In this document: positions 33,465-42,476 of the stretch, piece after piece
Layout: every line of letters starts with the position of its first letter
Numbering within the stretch: position 1 is the stretch's first letter
Assembly (NCBI GenBank): GCA_947498595.1
Contig: CANMKX010000016.1
Location: 1 to 64,000, forward strand
Source of the DNA: an uncultured Aquimarina sp.
Lineage (GTDB): Bacteria > Bacteroidota > Bacteroidia > Flavobacteriales > Flavobacteriaceae
DNA: 64,000 bases
Reading direction: 5' to 3'
Notes under the pieces: model-generated
The model's database searches: none
The model's input: the letters and a program-made list of their open reading frames with translations, nothing else
Told to the model about the DNA's origin: nothing
Position numbers and translations under genes: made by a program

Positions 33465-35227
33465 TAAATTATATGAATTGAATATGGTGTATTATGCACT
33501 GATTTATTTTCTAGTTCTAATTGTAAATAGCGAGCAAGGTGGTGCTTATTTTCTTCGCTAAAATTTTGATTCGCTACAAAAACAATGTCTACATGAATTG
33601 TTCTAACCAATCCTTGTTTTTTATTAGGTGATATCGCAACTCCCGATCTTATTTGAACATCTTTTACCGCGCTCCCTATTGCTTGTTTTATAAAAGCTTT
33701 TACATCTTCATTAGATACTATTCTATCTTTTGATATTAATCCATATCTAAGATTATCTATTTTATCTTTTGTTCCGTTTTTAATAATTCCTCCTACAGTT
33801 TTTGTCTGTAATCGGATACTATCTGGTTGCAATCCTCCTGATTGGTATTGACTAAATAGAGTATCTGTATCTATACCATTTGCAAAATCGGCTGTTGTTG
33901 TCCAATAATAACATTCGTATGTTTCTGAAGTTTTATACGGGATTGTTAATAGATATAATTTATTATTGTGATCACTTATATTTTTATATCTAAAATTTAC
34001 TTTTTGTTCTAGCGTATCAAGCTTACTATGGAGATCTTCCAAATACGCATTCAGTAAATCATATCCTATAGCCGAAAAGGAGCTTCCTTCTTCTCGTACC
34101 GTTTGGATAACTCTATTTAATAAAGCTTTTGCATTACGCTCATCAAATTGCTCTATATCTCCAGAGTATAATGAATAAGATCCTTCTAGATTAGAAATAT
34201 CATTTTTCAACGTATTTTTATACTCGTTTCCTGATTCGTCTATTAAAGATTCTACATTAAGAAAGTATTCTTGATCACTCGCTATTAATGATACTATTTT
34301 TCCGTTTTTTTTGATTTGATGTTGTCTATATGCTGATTTTCTATTGATAATAGGAAATGTATTAAGACTTATGCTAAGGTTTTCTAATTCTTCTTTTACA
34401 AACGCTACAGGAAATGATAATTGTAACCAAAATAGTTCTTTATCTAATTCTTTAATTTCTTCTTCATCAAATATTGTTTCAAATTTAGAAGAAACCGTGT
34501 GCTTTGTTTTTGAACTGGCTTTTAAATCGATTGTATGTAGGTAATCTTGGTAATACCTATCTACAGTATCGTAATAATGCTCTTTAGAAGTTGTTTTATT
34601 TTTTTTACTTGAAAATAACTGTAATTCATTACCGTCATAATCAAATATCTTTACCATTTTTAAATATGCATTCAAATTAGAAGCTCCTAATAAAATACAT
34701 AAAGGCAATTGATCAATCTCTTGTAACAACTCTTTTTCGATATCAATCCCTATCCAAATAGTGTGATCTTTTATTTGCTTTTCTTTATTTGCTTTGATAG
34801 AAATATCTGAGAATTGTTCGAACTGAAGAGTATCGCTTAATCCTACACAGTATAGATCTGCATGAATCAATGTATGTTCTTGCATTGGTGTAAAGAATAC
34901 ATCTACAGCTCCAGATTGAGTTCTTTTTTGATAATACAATTCTGTATTAGGTGTAATTACCTCCAATTGTTCAGATGGTTTTGCTTGTATAAGCGCATGC
35001 GATGGCATTGGTAAAGACCAATTTTCATTTACCAAAATCTTGGATAAACGCTCTAAAAGTTTCGCATCTGATAGTTTTATCTCTTGATGTACTTTTGACA
35101 ATTCGTATGAAAAGACATCTAAAAATAATTCTATTATAGGGTCAACAAATTTATGATCTTCAATTCCCCATAATTCCATAGAACGCGATTTCATGCGTTC
35201 TTTTATTCTTTTATAATGACTGACCAT
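33464..35227 (-). CDS. tssF: T6SS baseplate protein TssF (VasA)
   Basis: A 587-residue TssF. The N-terminal pattern, DPIIELFLDVFSYELSKVHQ at about 25-44 and the loop PMPSHALIQAKPSE, is diagnostic; the C-terminal part has the beta-rich LKNDISNLEGSYSLYSGD region and an ending similar to gp6-like wedge proteins. With TssG it forms the baseplate wedge that surrounds the VgrG spike. The gene starts 6 bases after tssE and overlaps clpV by one base. Confidence 0.88.
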   Translation of the reverse strand: MVSHYKRIKERMKSRSMELWGIEDHKFVDPIIELFLDVFSYELSKVHQEIKLSDAKLLERLSKILVNENWSLPMPSHALIQAKPSEQLEVITPNTELYYQKRTQSGAVDVFFTPMQEHTLIHADLYCVGLSDTLQFEQFSDISIKANKEKQIKDHTIWIGIDIEKELLQEIDQLPLCILLGASNLNAYLKMVKIFDYDGNELQLFSSKKNKTTSKEHYYDTVDRYYQDYLHTIDLKASSKTKHTVSSKFETIFDEEEIKELDKELFWLQLSFPVAFVKEELENLSISLNTFPIINRKSAYRQHQIKKNGKIVSLIASDQEYFLNVESLIDESGNEYKNTLKNDISNLEGSYSLYSGDIEQFDERNAKALLNRVIQTVREEGSSFSAIGYDLLNAYLEDLHSKLDTLEQKVNFRYKNISDHNNKLYLLTIPYKTSETYECYYWTTTADFANGIDTDTLFSQYQSGGLQPDSIRLQTKTVGGIIKNGTKDKIDNLRYGLISKDRIVSNEDVKAFIKQAIGSAVKDVQIRSGVAISPNKKQGLVRTIHVDIVFVANQNFSEENKHHLARYLQLELENKSVHNTPYSIHII

Positions 35228-35233
35228 GTTATT

Positions 35234-35662
35234 TTATTGAGAAAGTGGGCTAACGTATACAGAGGTATTAAAATTGAACACTACTCCTGTATGAACTATT
35301 TTTCCTGAAACACCAATAATCGCCTTACGTCTTACTTCTGAATAATTTTTAGAATTTATGTCTGTGTCTATCTCATTTAAACTGACACTAACCTTTACTT
35401 CATTCAATCTAGTCTCATATTTTGTAATGGTATTTAAGATCGATGCTTTCACTCTCTCTTCCCACTCATATATTTTCACTAATTGATTAAATTCTAATTC
35501 CCATATATCAGATCCAAAGTCGTTTTTTCCCGCAATTTCTCCATAACGGCAAGTGATTTGCATCATTATATATTGAGCTATTGATTCTTCTAGAGAGCAT
35601 TTTGAAGTATTCTTTCCCTTCAACATACTTGAAAAATCTACAGGCAGCTTTATGTAATTCAT
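35234..35662 (-). CDS. tssE: T6SS baseplate protein TssE (gp25-like)
   Basis: A 142-residue gp25/TssE-like protein; the core is SIAQYIMMQITCRYGEIAGK, then WELEFNQLVKIYEWEERVKA and a conserved YETRLNEVKVSVSL strand. The ATG at 35662 (MNYIKLPVDF) was chosen because upstream codons encode hydrophobic residues not found in the family. TssE joins the baseplate wedge and starts sheath polymerisation. It is separated from tssC by 174 bases with two hairpins and followed closely by tssF. Confidence 0.8.
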   Translation of the reverse strand: MNYIKLPVDFSSMLKGKNTSKCSLEESIAQYIMMQITCRYGEIAGKNDFGSDIWELEFNQLVKIYEWEERVKASILNTITKYETRLNEVKVSVSLNEIDTDINSKNYSEVRRKAIIGVSGKIVHTGVVFNFNTSVYVSPLSQ

Positions 35663-35707
35663 TTGATGTTGTTTTTTGATATAGATACAATAATACAATA
35701 GCCACAC

Positions 35708-35784
35708 TACCATCAAAAAATGATGGTATGTGTCTATTGTATACCAAACGAAAACATCAGATTGATTGTAAATTCGTTTGGTAT
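35708..35784 (-). promoter_or_regulatory. Two hairpins between tssC and tssE
   Basis: Arms 35741-35751 and 35774-35784 (ATACCAAACGA and its complement) form an 11-base-pair stem with a 22-base loop; arms 35708-35715 and 35721-35728 (TACCATCA and its complement) form an 8-base-pair stem with a 5-base loop. They lie where the operon passes from sheath genes to baseplate genes. They could attenuate transcription or stabilise the tssBC message so that sheath is made in excess. Confidence 0.55.
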
Positions 35785-35836
35785 TATTATATACTTAGTC
35801 TCGATCAGTTATGATTGAAACTTGGAATTTCTCAGC

Positions 35837-37192
35837 TTATTGTTGCTTGTATTCACTATGCCATTCAGCATTTTCTGGACCATCTCCTTTGTGCCCATCC
35901 AATTGAATTACAAAACTTTTTGCAGGGAAATATGGTGTAATGTGTATATCTAATAAAACACGATCTTTTTGATTTCTATCTTGTTCTATTTTCATTACTT
36001 TAAATCGCTCTATCAATTTAGATGGCCCTTGAATTCCGTCTAAAAACTTCACAATCTGACTTCTTAAATCAGCTTCTGTTCTTGTTGTCCAATTTTCAAA
36101 AGCTCTTCTGTTTAAGAAATCAAAAAGTACTTTAGTTATATGATCAAATACACGTACAACAGAATATGTTTGTAGGCCTAAATTATCTCCGTTAAATAAT
36201 GTTTTAGCAGAGAAAGCCATTACTTTACTGTATTCGTTAACCATAGGAACTAATCCCATTTTTTCTAATTCAGAGATTTCGCTCTTCTTTAAATCAAATC
36301 GAACACTTTCTACTTCGTTAATTCCCCCAAATTTCTTACCTGCTACAACTTGAGACATTAATGTACCATAGATTTTTCCGGCTAATGCTGATGAAGGTGG
36401 AACATATAAGTTTTCTTCTTCTCCTACTACATCTTCCTTTTTTCTTCCTAGTAACCAGTTACATGTCATCAACGTATTAGATTTAAATACATCTCCTCCT
36501 GTATGGTTTGCATTAAAGAAAATATCAACCACATCGTCTGCAGCTTCAAGATCCTGGAAATCTGTTACTAAGACTGCTTTATTATCATGTGCAATTTTAG
36601 ACCATTTGTCTAGTACTGCATTTGATCCTAAATATCCAGGGATATTTAATATTCCGTAGTTTTTTCTTAGATCTAATCTATCAAAGTTTTGTTTCAATTC
36701 ATTTGATACATAATCAATAAATAAAGAATTATCCAAATCCTTTAGTTGATCCATATCTGCATTAAGAATTGTAATATTCTTTACTTTATCAGATTCTGTA
36801 TTTTTATAAAATAATGCTACTGATCTATATGATCTTTCTAATTCCTCAGTAGATTTTAATGCTTTTCTTAAGTTAGCATTAAGTGTTTCTTCTGCTTTTA
36901 TCGAACGATCTTTAGCGATATCACGCATTCCTTCTGCGTCTTTACCACTTTTTAATAGATCAATCCAAACTCCTAATCTGTTTGATAAGTTTTTACGTTC
37001 AGTTTCCCACTGTTCGTCATTTAAAAAGATGCTTCTTCTTGCTTTTCTTTTTGGATTTAAATTAGAAAAACCATCAATTATATTTTCTAAAAAAGAAAAG
37101 CCTCCATATTCTGCTAATGGATCTACTGTTGTTCCCTTTTTCTGGATTGATTTTTCTGCTACTTTAGCTTGTTCTTGAGCTTGTACTGCCAT
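35837..37192 (-). CDS. tssC: T6SS sheath protein TssC
   Basis: A 451-residue large sheath subunit. Typical patterns include a helical N-terminal region, NYGILNIPGYLGSNAVLDK, VLVTDFQDLEAADDVVDIF, and the C-terminal ITPYFPAKSFVIQLDG. It interlocks with TssB to form the contractile sheath around the Hcp tube, and is the ClpV substrate after firing. It follows tssB by 38 bases. Confidence 0.92.
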   Translation of the reverse strand: MAVQAQEQAKVAEKSIQKKGTTVDPLAEYGGFSFLENIIDGFSNLNPKRKARRSIFLNDEQWETERKNLSNRLGVWIDLLKSGKDAEGMRDIAKDRSIKAEETLNANLRKALKSTEELERSYRSVALFYKNTESDKVKNITILNADMDQLKDLDNSLFIDYVSNELKQNFDRLDLRKNYGILNIPGYLGSNAVLDKWSKIAHDNKAVLVTDFQDLEAADDVVDIFFNANHTGGDVFKSNTLMTCNWLLGRKKEDVVGEEENLYVPPSSALAGKIYGTLMSQVVAGKKFGGINEVESVRFDLKKSEISELEKMGLVPMVNEYSKVMAFSAKTLFNGDNLGLQTYSVVRVFDHITKVLFDFLNRRAFENWTTRTEADLRSQIVKFLDGIQGPSKLIERFKVMKIEQDRNQKDRVLLDIHITPYFPAKSFVIQLDGHKGDGPENAEWHSEYKQQ

Positions 37193-37230
37193 AATTTTTT
37201 ATGCTTTAGATTTGATGATGTACTTTAGAA

Positions 37231-37689
37231 TTATTTTGTTTGCGCGCTTTCGATTTCTTTCAAAGACGACTCTAATAATTCTACTATGGCTGCTCTTGTA
37301 TCAGGATTTTCTAATGCTTTTTTAAGCCCTCTATTTGATGTTAATTGACGAATGATTTTTGAATTTTGCTCCTTTTCTATATTTAGCTTACTCAAAAACG
37401 CACTATTTTCTTTAATAGATTTAGCGCCAAAATCTCCTAAATTTTTAAATGCTAATGTCTCTTTTACATCTGTTCCATTTTCATCTTGAAATTCTACTCC
37501 AACTTTTGGTTCAAATTTTTGAAAAACATCTTCTACTGTATCCAATCCTTGAACCCCTTCTGGACTTACTGGTGGTTCGTGTGTTAATTTTTGAATAAGA
37601 AGTGTTCTATTAGATGGGATATCAGCTATTGCTTCGCTAGCATCAACTTTTACTTCATTCCCCCCGATTCCGTAATTGTACATTGACAT
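37231..37689 (-). CDS. tssB: T6SS sheath protein TssB
   Basis: A 152-residue small sheath subunit (counted from the ATG at 37689). It begins MSMYNYGIGGNEVKV, has the TssB segment ADIPSNRTLLIQKLTHEPP and a C-terminal helical region ending in ALENPDTRAAIVELLESSLK. An upstream in-frame ATG at 37737 adds 16 Lys/Gln/Asn-rich residues with no family match. First gene of the structural operon; the 400-base gap to 38090 should contain its promoter. Confidence 0.88.
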   Translation of the reverse strand: MSMYNYGIGGNEVKVDASEAIADIPSNRTLLIQKLTHEPPVSPEGVQGLDTVEDVFQKFEPKVGVEFQDENGTDVKETLAFKNLGDFGAKSIKENSAFLSKLNIEKEQNSKIIRQLTSNRGLKKALENPDTRAAIVELLESSLKEIESAQTK

Positions 37690-38089
37690 GATTAATTGAG
37701 AATTTATTTGATTAATTTGTTTTTTAAATTTAATCATTATCCATAAAACTACTACTCGTTTAACCCACTATTACTAAAAGTAACTAACAAACTATACTAC
37801 AATAGATTACACTCATAATAAAAATACTCAGTACTCATTAAGCATACTGCAAAAATGGTTATACCGTAATCACTAAAATTGATTTGATCTAATACATCTT
37901 ATATTTTAAGAAATAGTATTACTTTTTACTTATAGTATCATTCTTATTCTTTATATAATACTCCTAACATCTCACCATTTTCTTTATAACCATCTCATTC
38001 TAATGCCTGTGTTTACTGGACAAAACTGATAATTGTCATTTTTTAAACTCCGAGATCTATACAAATTTGCCCTTTAGTTACAAATAATT
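37690..38089. other. Divergent intergenic region upstream of tssB
   Basis: About 400 bases between tssB (minus) and the U32 gene (plus). It is AT-rich with no coding frame I believe. A TATAGTTTG-like sequence on the minus strand near 37783-37795 is only a weak match to the TAnnTTTG element. No strong hairpin seen. Confidence 0.5.
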
Positions 38090-39331
38090 ATGACAGTATC
38101 AGGAAGAATAGAACTCATGGCTCCAGCAGGGAATTTTGAGTCACTACAAGCAGCTATAGATCAAGGAGCAGATTCCGTTTATTTTGGAGTCGATCAACTT
38201 AATATGAGAGCTAGAGCTAGTATCAATTTCACTATTGACGATTTAAAAGAAATCACCAATCGATGTAGTGCTAAAAATATACGCACGTACTTAACTTTAA
38301 ACACCATTATATATGATCATGATCTTTCTGTTATAAAAACGGTTTTAAACGCTGCTAAAAAAGCTAATATAACTGCTGTTATAGCGATGGATCAAGCTGT
38401 TATTTCTTATGCTCGACAAATTGGTATCGAAATACATATTTCTACTCAAATAAATATTACCAATATTGAAACAGTACGTTTCTATTCAATGTTTGCTGAT
38501 ACAATGGTATTGAGTCGAGAATTAAGTCTTCGTCAAGTAGCTACTATTGTAGAGCAAATCAAAAAAGAAAATATAAAAGGACCTTCTGGAAATTTAATTG
38601 AAATAGAGATTTTTGGGCATGGAGCACTTTGTATGGCCGTTTCTGGAAAATGCTATCTTAGTTTACATGCTCACAACTCATCAGCCAATAGAGGCGCTTG
38701 TAAGCAAAATTGTAGAAAAAAATATACTGTAATTGATCAAGATAGTGGTTTTGAAATCGAAATGGATAATGAATACATGATGTCTCCTAAGGATTTATGT
38801 ACTTTAGATTTTCTTGATCAGGTAATCGCAACTGGAGTTCAAGTATTAAAAATTGAAGGAAGAGGGCGCGCTCCCGAATATGTATCAACAGTAATTAAAA
38901 CTTATAGAGAAGCTATCGATGCTTATTATGATGGTTCTTTTTCTAATGACAAAATTTCACTATGGATGGGTTCTTTAAAAAGCGTCTATAATCGTGGTTT
39001 CTGGAGTGGTTATTATTTAGGTCAAAAACTTGGTGAATGGAGTAATGTAGACGGTTCTAAAGCTACTCAAAAGAAAGTTTATATAGGTAAGGGACAGCAT
39101 TATTTTCCTAAATCTAAAATAGCAGAATTTAAAATTGAAGCATACGATTTAGCTATAGGTGACACATTACTAGTTACTGGTCCTACTACTGGCGTTAAAG
39201 AGTTTGAATTAACTGAGATGTTAGTTAACGATATTTCTTTAAATGCTGCTCACAAAGGAGATTCTTGCACTATCCCTTTAGACTTTAGAGTTCGCTTATC
39301 TGATAAGCTTTACAAAATCGTAAAAAATTAA
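38090..39331 (+). CDS. Peptidase U32-family protein (TrhP/UbiU-like)
   Basis: A 413-residue U32 protein. The start MAPAGNFESLQAAIDQGADS and the region HISTQINITN are family hallmarks, and four Cys (GALCMAVSGKC, then RGACKQNC) at about residues 182-206 form the 4Fe-4S site of this class. Despite the name, characterised members hydroxylate RNA bases or ubiquinone precursors and are not proteases. A short C-terminal beta domain follows. The next gene, 2 bases away, is a ferredoxin, a plausible electron donor. Length and motif resemble the tRNA-modifying TrhP branch. Confidence 0.85.
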   Translation: MTVSGRIELMAPAGNFESLQAAIDQGADSVYFGVDQLNMRARASINFTIDDLKEITNRCSAKNIRTYLTLNTIIYDHDLSVIKTVLNAAKKANITAVIAMDQAVISYARQIGIEIHISTQINITNIETVRFYSMFADTMVLSRELSLRQVATIVEQIKKENIKGPSGNLIEIEIFGHGALCMAVSGKCYLSLHAHNSSANRGACKQNCRKKYTVIDQDSGFEIEMDNEYMMSPKDLCTLDFLDQVIATGVQVLKIEGRGRAPEYVSTVIKTYREAIDAYYDGSFSNDKISLWMGSLKSVYNRGFWSGYYLGQKLGEWSNVDGSKATQKKVYIGKGQHYFPKSKIAEFKIEAYDLAIGDTLLVTGPTTGVKEFELTEMLVNDISLNAAHKGDSCTIPLDFRVRLSDKLYKIVKN

Positions 39332-39333
39332 TT

Positions 39334-39564
39334 ATGGTAGTTGTTACGTTACATCGCAAAAAATGTATTGGCTGTAATTATTGTGTAGAATTAGCTCCAG
39401 AGCATTTTAAGATGTCTAAGAAGGATGGTAAATCTGTATTGTTATTTTCTAAAGAAAAAAAAGGCTTCTTTACATATAAAACTCCCGACAATGCATCTTT
39501 TGATCCTTGTGAACAAGCTACTAAAGCTTGCCCTGTAAATATTATTTCTACTAAAATCATTTAA
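39334..39564 (+). CDS. Single-cluster ferredoxin
   Basis: A 76-residue ferredoxin with one 4Fe-4S binding pattern: CIGCNYC at about 11-17 and a distant KACPVNI at about 67. A second Cys (DPCEQ) lies near 59. It follows the U32-family gene by 2 bases and ends just before a terminator, so the two form a unit; electron supply to the U32 enzyme is likely but inferred. Confidence 0.85.
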   Translation: MVVVTLHRKKCIGCNYCVELAPEHFKMSKKDGKSVLLFSKEKKGFFTYKTPDNASFDPCEQATKACPVNIISTKII

Positions 39565-39569
39565 TATAA

Positions 39570-39593
39570 AAACCACCTCAAAAGAGGTGGTTT
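39570..39593 (+). terminator. Terminator after the ferredoxin gene
   Basis: A 10-base-pair stem (AAACCACCTC with its complement, 4-base loop AAAA) lies 6 bases after the stop, with T residues at its 3' end. Confidence 0.8.
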
Positions 39594-39630
39594 CATATTG
39601 TTCAAAGCTAATTTTCTTTATTTGATGTTA

Positions 39631-40467
39631 TTAATATAAGAATTCTAATGCTGTTACATCATTGTTATTAAATTCTCCGTCTTCGTTTCCACTAAAACAA
39701 GAGATCATAATTGAACTAGCATCAATTCCTGTTGGTGTTCCTGGGATGTGAATTGCTCCTACACCTCCGTCACCTTCATTAGAACCGTCACAGTTTCTGT
39801 TAAAATAATCTGTATGACGTAATCCTATAGAGTGTCCAATTTCGTGAGTCATTACATGCTCTACTACATTTGTACTAAAACTATCCGTTCCAGCATTAAT
39901 TTGGATAAATTTATGAGGAGCCCCAGCGCTTGTTGGAAAACCTGCACTACCACCACCACCAGATTGGTTGTTATTATATACTACCATATCTGCTGCTTGG
40001 AAGTTTGTTCCATAAGTTAATCTAAAATTTAATGTAGTATTTAATCTATTGTAGTTATTAACAGCCCATTGTAAACCTGTCTGCATTTTACTTGTTAATG
40101 CATTTCCTGAACCTGTATATCCTAAGATATCAATAGTTCTACTTGATCCTGTTACTAAGTTATTAGTTCTGTATTGTCTAGTTTGACCATCTTCACTCAC
40201 AGCAAGATCTGCCATTTGTTTAAGGTCATTAATAAAGAAGTTTAAATCTCTTACATTTAATACTTCTTGCTTACTACCGTCAGGTAATACCATCATATCG
40301 TACTTAGCTCCTTCTGGATCTACACCTATTGATGCTAATTTTCCTAATACTTCTTCTGATACTTCTTTCGTTAATTCTTGAGTATCTATTGAAGCATCTC
40401 CTTCTTGACAAGAAGTTGCGAATCCTGCGATAATTGCACTAAGTGCTAGTAATTTGATTTTTTTCAT
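39631..40467 (-). CDS. HEIGH-type zinc metallopeptidase, lipoprotein
   Basis: A 278-residue protein from the ATG at 40467, which begins MKKIKLLALSAIIAGFATSC: a lipoprotein signal ending in Cys. The catalytic motif HEIGHSIGLRHTDYFNR lies at about residue 208 (HExxHxxxxxH zinc site), placing it in the M57-like dual-action HEIGH family. The tail has a conserved SSIMISCFSG and a calcium-like FNNNDVTALEFLY ending. It is probably anchored at the outer membrane. A second copy lies at 40955 on the same strand. Confidence 0.85.
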   Translation of the reverse strand: MKKIKLLALSAIIAGFATSCQEGDASIDTQELTKEVSEEVLGKLASIGVDPEGAKYDMMVLPDGSKQEVLNVRDLNFFINDLKQMADLAVSEDGQTRQYRTNNLVTGSSRTIDILGYTGSGNALTSKMQTGLQWAVNNYNRLNTTLNFRLTYGTNFQAADMVVYNNNQSGGGGSAGFPTSAGAPHKFIQINAGTDSFSTNVVEHVMTHEIGHSIGLRHTDYFNRNCDGSNEGDGGVGAIHIPGTPTGIDASSIMISCFSGNEDGEFNNNDVTALEFLY

Positions 40468-40506
40468 TTTCAAAATAAGTTGAGTTTGTGTATTCATTAA
40501 TCGTTT

Positions 40507-40535
40507 AAAAATAGATTTAGTTAGAATCTATTTTT
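40507..40535 (-). promoter_or_regulatory. Inverted repeat upstream of HEIGH peptidase gene
   Basis: Arms of 11 bases at 40507-40517 and 40525-40535 around a 7-base spacer. The position, within the probable promoter or 5' leader, suits an operator or leader hairpin; nothing more can be said. Confidence 0.45.
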
Positions 40536-40879
40536 GATATAAATTATTAAAAAATCAGCTTTGAACATCATTTTTAACGGGATGAAGATATAATAATTTT
40601 CGGTATAAAAAAGTTAATTTTTTAAGTTATTCTCTGTTAATACGGTAAAACCGTATTTTTTTTTTATTAAAAACTCTTAAAATTGATTATTCTCTAATCC
40701 TTGATTATCAAAATACATCGACAAAACACACAGTATCTGGGATCAAAAAAGCCATGAAACCTACTAAATCTATAGGTTTATGCAAAAAGTTATTATTTTG
40801 TTAAAAAAAGCAAATATTCAACAGGTAGTCTTTTTCTTACACAATTAACAATTGTTAACTAATACTATTTTTACTCATA

Positions 40880-40906
40880 AAAAAAGATCGTCATGATGAC
40901 GATCTT
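40880..40906 (-). terminator. Terminator of the second HEIGH peptidase gene
   Basis: A perfect 10-base-pair stem (AAGATCGTCA and TGACGATCTT, 3-base loop) with a T-run following on the minus strand, about 50 bases after the stop at 40955. Confidence 0.85.
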
Positions 40907-40954
40907 AAAAATTTCAAAGCTTTATTATATTTCTTTATGTAAGTAATGAATATA

Positions 40955-41791
40955 TTAATATAAATATTCCATAGCAATTACATCATTATTATTAAATTCT
41001 CCGTCAGTATTTCCAAAACAAGCTAACATTAATGATGTTGAATCATATCCTGTTGGTGTTCCTGGAATATGAATTGCTCCTACTCCACCATCACTTTCGT
41101 TTATATTTCCTCTATTACAGCTAGCTCTGTTAAAATAGTCTGTATGACGTAATCCTACAGAATGTCCTATTTCATGCGTAATCACATGTTCATTTGTGTT
41201 TTCGTCTAAACGGTCCATTCCTTGAAAAATCTTAATAAACTTATTAGGTGCTCCTCCTTCAGGAAATCCTGCAACACCCCCTACTTTTGGGTTTCCATCT
41301 TCATCAAATTCTACTTTTCTATATACTACAATGTCATATGATTCATAATTAGTTCCATAATCTAATACAAAATTTAATCCTGTATCTAATCTATTGTAGT
41401 TATTAATAGCCCACTGTAAAGCTGTTTGAGCAGTTTCTGTTAACCCATTACTATTATTTCCTGTATATCCAATTACTCTATATGTTCTGTTATTAGTTAC
41501 AAGATTTCTAGTTCTATATTGTCTATCTGTTGGATTGTATTGTTCTGCATTTGCTACTGCTTGTTTGCTAATAAAAATATCTTTAGATATAAACCCTGGA
41601 ACTATTGTACCATCCAATAATTGATTATCATATCTTTGAACATCAGATGTATTTATTCCCATCGATGCTATTTTACTTAATGTTTCTGGGCTTACTTCTT
41701 GCGTTAGTTCTTGATTCTCTGATTCATTTTGACATGATACCATAAAACCAGCGACAATTGCACTAAGTGCTAAAAATTTAATTCTTTTCAT
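40955..41791 (-). CDS. HEIGH-type zinc metallopeptidase, lipoprotein
   Basis: A 278-residue paralogue of the protein at 39631. It has the same lipoprotein start (MKRIKFLALSAIVAGFMVSC), the same HEIGHSVGLRHTDYFNR zinc site, and the same NNNDVIAMEYLY end. The two differ mainly in the N-terminal pro-region and around residues 150-180. It has its own terminator, so the copies are transcribed separately. Substrate is unknown. Confidence 0.85.
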   Translation of the reverse strand: MKRIKFLALSAIVAGFMVSCQNESENQELTQEVSPETLSKIASMGINTSDVQRYDNQLLDGTIVPGFISKDIFISKQAVANAEQYNPTDRQYRTRNLVTNNRTYRVIGYTGNNSNGLTETAQTALQWAINNYNRLDTGLNFVLDYGTNYESYDIVVYRKVEFDEDGNPKVGGVAGFPEGGAPNKFIKIFQGMDRLDENTNEHVITHEIGHSVGLRHTDYFNRASCNRGNINESDGGVGAIHIPGTPTGYDSTSLMLACFGNTDGEFNNNDVIAMEYLY

Positions 41792-42138
41792 TATAAATTA
41801 GTTGAGTTTGTGTATTTATAAAATGCTTTATTAAAACCTCTTTAAAGTTTTAACCTTAATCTTTTTATTGTTAAAAGCTTTGATCTTTTTTAAAAAGGGT
41901 TGCAAATATATAAGAATTCGTTAACTAAAAAACACCGCAATAGTGATATTCGCTAACAAACAGCTAAAACAATACAAATATCACATCAACTTTACTGAAA
42001 AAATCGACAAACAACATTCTCTTAAAAACAGCAAAAAACCAATGATATTGGGAGATATTCATTGGTTTTAAAAAATGTTTTTACTAGTATTTTTAAACTT
42101 ACAAAAAAGTCGGAAAGTTTTTTCCTACTATCTTATAT
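41792..42138. other. Gene-free region with clpS terminator
   Basis: No gene. Arms 42035-42045 and 42059-42069 (AAAACCAATGA with its complement, 13-base loop) form a stem with a T-run on the minus strand; this is the likely clpS terminator. The rest is AT-rich and should hold the promoter of the peptidase at 40955. Confidence 0.65.
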
Positions 42139-42414
42139 TTATACTATTTCGGCACTTAATCCAGCTTCTAATAGCTTAGAACACCTTGGTTCTAATTCTT
42201 CATAGGATCCTGTTTTTACAGTACATTTTCCTTTATAATGAACAAGCATTGCGCATTGTTCTGCTTGTATAGGAGTATGCTCACAGGTATAAATCAACGT
42301 TTCTATAACATGATCAAAAGTATTTACATCATCATTATAGAGTATAATTTCGTTATTTTTTTGTTCAACAACTTTCTCTAATACCTCTTCTAAAACTTCT
42401 TCTTGTGTACTCAT
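42139..42414 (-). CDS. clpS: Clp protease adaptor ClpS
   Basis: A 91-residue ClpS. The pattern YNDDVNTFDHVIETLIYTC at about 26-44, with the N-degron-binding Asn-Asp-Asp and Thr-Phe-Asp-His, and the later VHYKGKC are diagnostic. The N-terminus is a Glu-rich flexible tail. ClpS delivers N-end-rule substrates to ClpAP-type proteases. It has its own TATATTTG promoter element 20 bases upstream and a terminator downstream. Confidence 0.93.
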   Translation of the reverse strand: MSTQEEVLEEVLEKVVEQKNNEIILYNDDVNTFDHVIETLIYTCEHTPIQAEQCAMLVHYKGKCTVKTGSYEELEPRCSKLLEAGLSAEIV

Positions 42415-42433
42415 TTTAAGAATTTATTTAATG

Positions 42434-42441
42434 CAAATATA
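42434..42441 (-). promoter_or_regulatory. Bacteroidota -7 promoter element of clpS
   Basis: On the minus strand the sequence TATATTTG matches the TAnnTTTG consensus exactly, 20 bases before the clpS start. A TTTGG lies about 28 bases further upstream, longer than the usual spacing. Confidence 0.55.
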
Positions 42442-42476
42442 CTTATTATAGTTTTTAAAAACAGAGTGCCAAATCT

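Larger units (their letters stand above)
40468..40954. other. Region between the two HEIGH peptidase genes
   Basis: Nearly 490 bases with no coding frame. It contains an 11-base-pair stem-loop at 40507-40535 (AAAAATAGATT with its complement, 7-base loop), 40 bases upstream of the first peptidase start, and the terminator of the second peptidase gene at 40880-40906. Confidence 0.6.
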
